Shown here: piece by piece, positions 62,366 through 64,000 of the stretch
Numbering within the stretch: position 1 is the first letter of the stretch
How the letters are laid out: each line of letters begins with the position of its first letter
Source: an uncultured Bacteroidales bacterium
Lineage (GTDB): Bacteria; Bacteroidota; Bacteroidia; Bacteroidales; Paludibacteraceae
Direction of reading: 5' to 3'
Assembly (NCBI GenBank): GCA_903911085.1
Contig: CAIWCC010000215.1
Location: 1-64,000, forward strand
DNA: 64,000 bases
Translations under genes and position numbers: made by a program
The notes under the pieces: generated by a model
What the model saw: the letters and a program-made list of their open reading frames with translations, nothing else
The model's database searches: none
What the model was told of the DNA's origin: nothing

Positions 62366-63355
62366 TTACCATACAATATAGGTATAAACAACTTTATCAG
62401 GTTGATTTTTTGCATACTCAGCAGCCACTTCACGCCAAGCATTTATACGGTTTTTTTCCAATATTAAATTGTCTGTGCGTTGTTTTTTTTCCATTTCTAT
62501 ATCGTCTGCATACTTTTTCATTTCAAATTGCCATTGTATTTTTTCGTCAGCACTTATTTTGGCTTCCATTTGTTTGATAAATGGTGCAACTTCTCTATAA
62601 GAACCTGCAAATTGGTTTATTTGATTTAGAAAATATCTCGCCTTTTCAGCACCTGATATATTTTGTTCAGTTGTCCATGCAGCTTTAGCTTTTGAAAGTA
62701 GCAAATTACCATCATAGTTTATTTTTTGTTGGTAAATATCCTGTATTGTTTCCTGACTTTTTAAGTAACATTCTTTACAAACTTGTGGTACTAAACCCAA
62801 TTTGTAAATCGCTGCATCAAATTGTTGTTGATCAACTAGTGTTTTGGCTTCATTTGCAGTAAAGTCACATTGAGACGAATAGTATGAAATGATTTTATTT
62901 TTTCCATCTTCCAAAAATGATATAACTTCCTTATTTTTAGGGTTTATGGAATTAAAAGCATCAATATAAGCTTTATTTTCATTCGTGCCTACCCCCTTTA
63001 AACTGATAGTTACCGATGAAAAAATAGTATTGCTAACGGCATCGCCCACAAACAAAGTAACATTAAGCTTTTGGGCTATCTGTTGAGGTGCTCCAGAAAT
63101 AATATCTTTTGTTCCCGTATTTACAGATGCTGTAATAATGAAGCGGGCATTTATGGCACTACCTCCCATTCCATTGATACTTGCAATTTCTTTAAGTTTT
63201 GTTTCCAATAACTTTTTGGCCTCACCCGTAATTGACATATCAGCAGGAAGATATGAATTTAGGATTATTCGTCCAAAATCGTTGAGTTTCACTTGCGATT
63301 TAATCGTAAAAGTGAAAGTTCCAAGAAGAATTAATGATAAAATAAATTTTTTCAT
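62366..63355 (-). CDS. Exported protein of unknown function
   Basis: A 329-residue protein with signal peptide (residues 1-20, FTFTIKSQ). The N-terminal half (ARFIITASVNTGTKDIISGA ... NVTLFVGDAVSNTIFSSVTI) looks like an envelope beta domain that binds or assembles with lipoproteins. The middle has a CKECY pair (C192, C195) after a conserved-looking QQQFDAAIYKLGLVPQ. The C-terminal third is a charged helical region (KKYADDIEMEKKQRTDN). It lies 5 bp downstream of the next gene. I do not recognise its family. Confidence 0.65.
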   Translation of the reverse strand: MKKFILSLILLGTFTFTIKSQVKLNDFGRIILNSYLPADMSITGEAKKLLETKLKEIASINGMGGSAINARFIITASVNTGTKDIISGAPQQIAQKLNVTLFVGDAVSNTIFSSVTISLKGVGTNENKAYIDAFNSINPKNKEVISFLEDGKNKIISYYSSQCDFTANEAKTLVDQQQFDAAIYKLGLVPQVCKECYLKSQETIQDIYQQKINYDGNLLLSKAKAAWTTEQNISGAEKARYFLNQINQFAGSYREVAPFIKQMEAKISADEKIQWQFEMKKYADDIEMEKKQRTDNLILEKNRINAWREVAAEYAKNQPDKVVYTYIVW

Positions 63356-63360
63356 TTCGA

Positions 63361-64000
63361 TTATTTTTCACCTAAAACAAGGATTGCTTCTCCAAGTCCA
63401 CGGGTCATTAGTTTAACTTCAAAATTAAATGGTGCCCCTTTCAGGTATTTCTGTAATCCTTTGGCGAATTGTCGGGCATCTATTGGGTCGTTATCAGCAT
63501 TATGTAATGGAATACGTACTTGGTCAAAACGAATAAAGTTTTCGGAAGCATCACTCATATTGAATTTTTTATTTACGGTGTTATCCTTCATCCATTTATT
63601 GATATAATCGGTAATTTCTTGTCCGTTTATTTCAGTTTCCAAATTATTTTCCCAACTATTCCATCTTTTTACAGTAACAAGTATTTCTCTACCATTCTTT
63701 GAAATATCGTTGAAATGTGATTGTAACTGCGATACAAAAGGATTAATATTTTTGATAATTGCTTCTTCCAACAAAACAGGTACGATATCTGAATTATTAA
63801 CATCCCCTGTTCCAGTAGATGAAGCAATCCGCTTGCTGGTATAAGCATCAAAGGCTTCGAGTGTAAATGAAACAGATTTGCCTTGGTCTGATTTATTGAC
63901 TTTCCACCATATCTGAATTAGAATATCTGCTTTAGATTTGTTTTTTAGTTTATCCAATGGGCTTTCTGCAATTGAAGTGCCAGAGTTGCTACTGGTTGTC
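63361..64000 (-). CDS. Partial gene running off the right edge; DUF6175-like
   Basis: The frame is open to the window edge, past the TTG at 63957 (…TSIAESPLDKLKNKSKAD), so the true start lies outside. At least 212 residues are visible. ADILIQIWWKVNKSDQGKSV, NINPFVSQLQSHFNDI, KRWNSWENNLETEINGQEIT and MTRGLGEAILVLGEK recall the DUF6175 family of Bacteroidota; this is from memory and tentative. It is the first visible gene of the leftward four-gene exported set and ends 5 bp before the next start. Confidence 0.5.
   Translation of the reverse strand, partial: TTSSNSGTSIAESPLDKLKNKSKADILIQIWWKVNKSDQGKSVSFTLEAFDAYTSKRIASSTGTGDVNNSDIVPVLLEEAIIKNINPFVSQLQSHFNDISKNGREILVTVKRWNSWENNLETEINGQEITDYINKWMKDNTVNKKFNMSDASENFIRFDQVRIPLHNADNDPIDARQFAKGLQKYLKGAPFNFEVKLMTRGLGEAILVLGEK

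Noticed and set aside
1..64000. tRNA, rRNA or CRISPR features
   Set aside because: I saw no tRNA-like T-loop sequence in the gaps, no rRNA-like stretch and no regularly spaced repeats with unique spacers of CRISPR type; the phased repeats at 31004-31090 are too few and too similar in spacer length and composition.

Overview
The window comes from an AT-rich member of the Bacteroidota, most likely Bacteroidales-like. The evidence is a BspA-like protein with a type IX secretion C-terminal domain, DUF5777 and YceI proteins, EpsG-type polymerases, an IS1595-family element, and many promoter-like boxes fitting the Bacteroidota -7 consensus TAnnTTTG. No rRNA, tRNA or CRISPR array was found.

Layout. 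1-15.4 kb is housekeeping: a malic enzyme/phosphotransacetylase fusion, an M15 peptidase with a YeiH-type transporter, recF, a B12-dependent ribonucleotide reductase, a POT peptide transporter, a large protein joining receiver-like domains to a PEP-synthase-type nucleotide-binding domain, prmC and a DMT transporter. 15.5-17.6 kb is a secreted leucine-rich-repeat protein. 17.7-25.4 kb is a leftward haem/redox operon: a haem-binding lipoprotein, ResB/CcsA cytochrome c assembly, a mono-haem lipoprotein, a DUF5777 barrel, YceI and an OB-fold protein. It is headed by an Rrf2 regulator, carries three copies of a new-looking palindromic operator, and is interrupted by an IS1595 insertion with intact ends.

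27.1-55.9 kb is a very large leftward surface-polysaccharide region with two flippases, two polymerases and two kinds of initiating transferase, so it reads as two loci merged end to end. The right-hand part has UDP-L-FucNAc synthesis (fnlABC) and a wbuB-type transferase. The left-hand part has its own Wzx/Wzy, four glycosyltransferases and an O-acetyltransferase. A GNAT acetyltransferase gene is broken by one in-frame stop, and two nucleotide-binding genes unrelated to sugar metabolism (AlbA_2 and AAA_14/DUF4143) sit inside the region.

56.3-58.0 kb holds a Nudix hydrolase and a CPBP-family membrane protein on the + strand. From 58.0 kb to the right edge is an accessory-looking leftward array. 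It starts with the severed 3' end of an ompA-type gene, continues with four small unknown genes (three with a shared leader sequence), then a caspase-like cysteine protease, and then four exported proteins of unknown function, the last running off the window. This array and the Rrf2-operator haem operon are the best candidates for undescribed biology.
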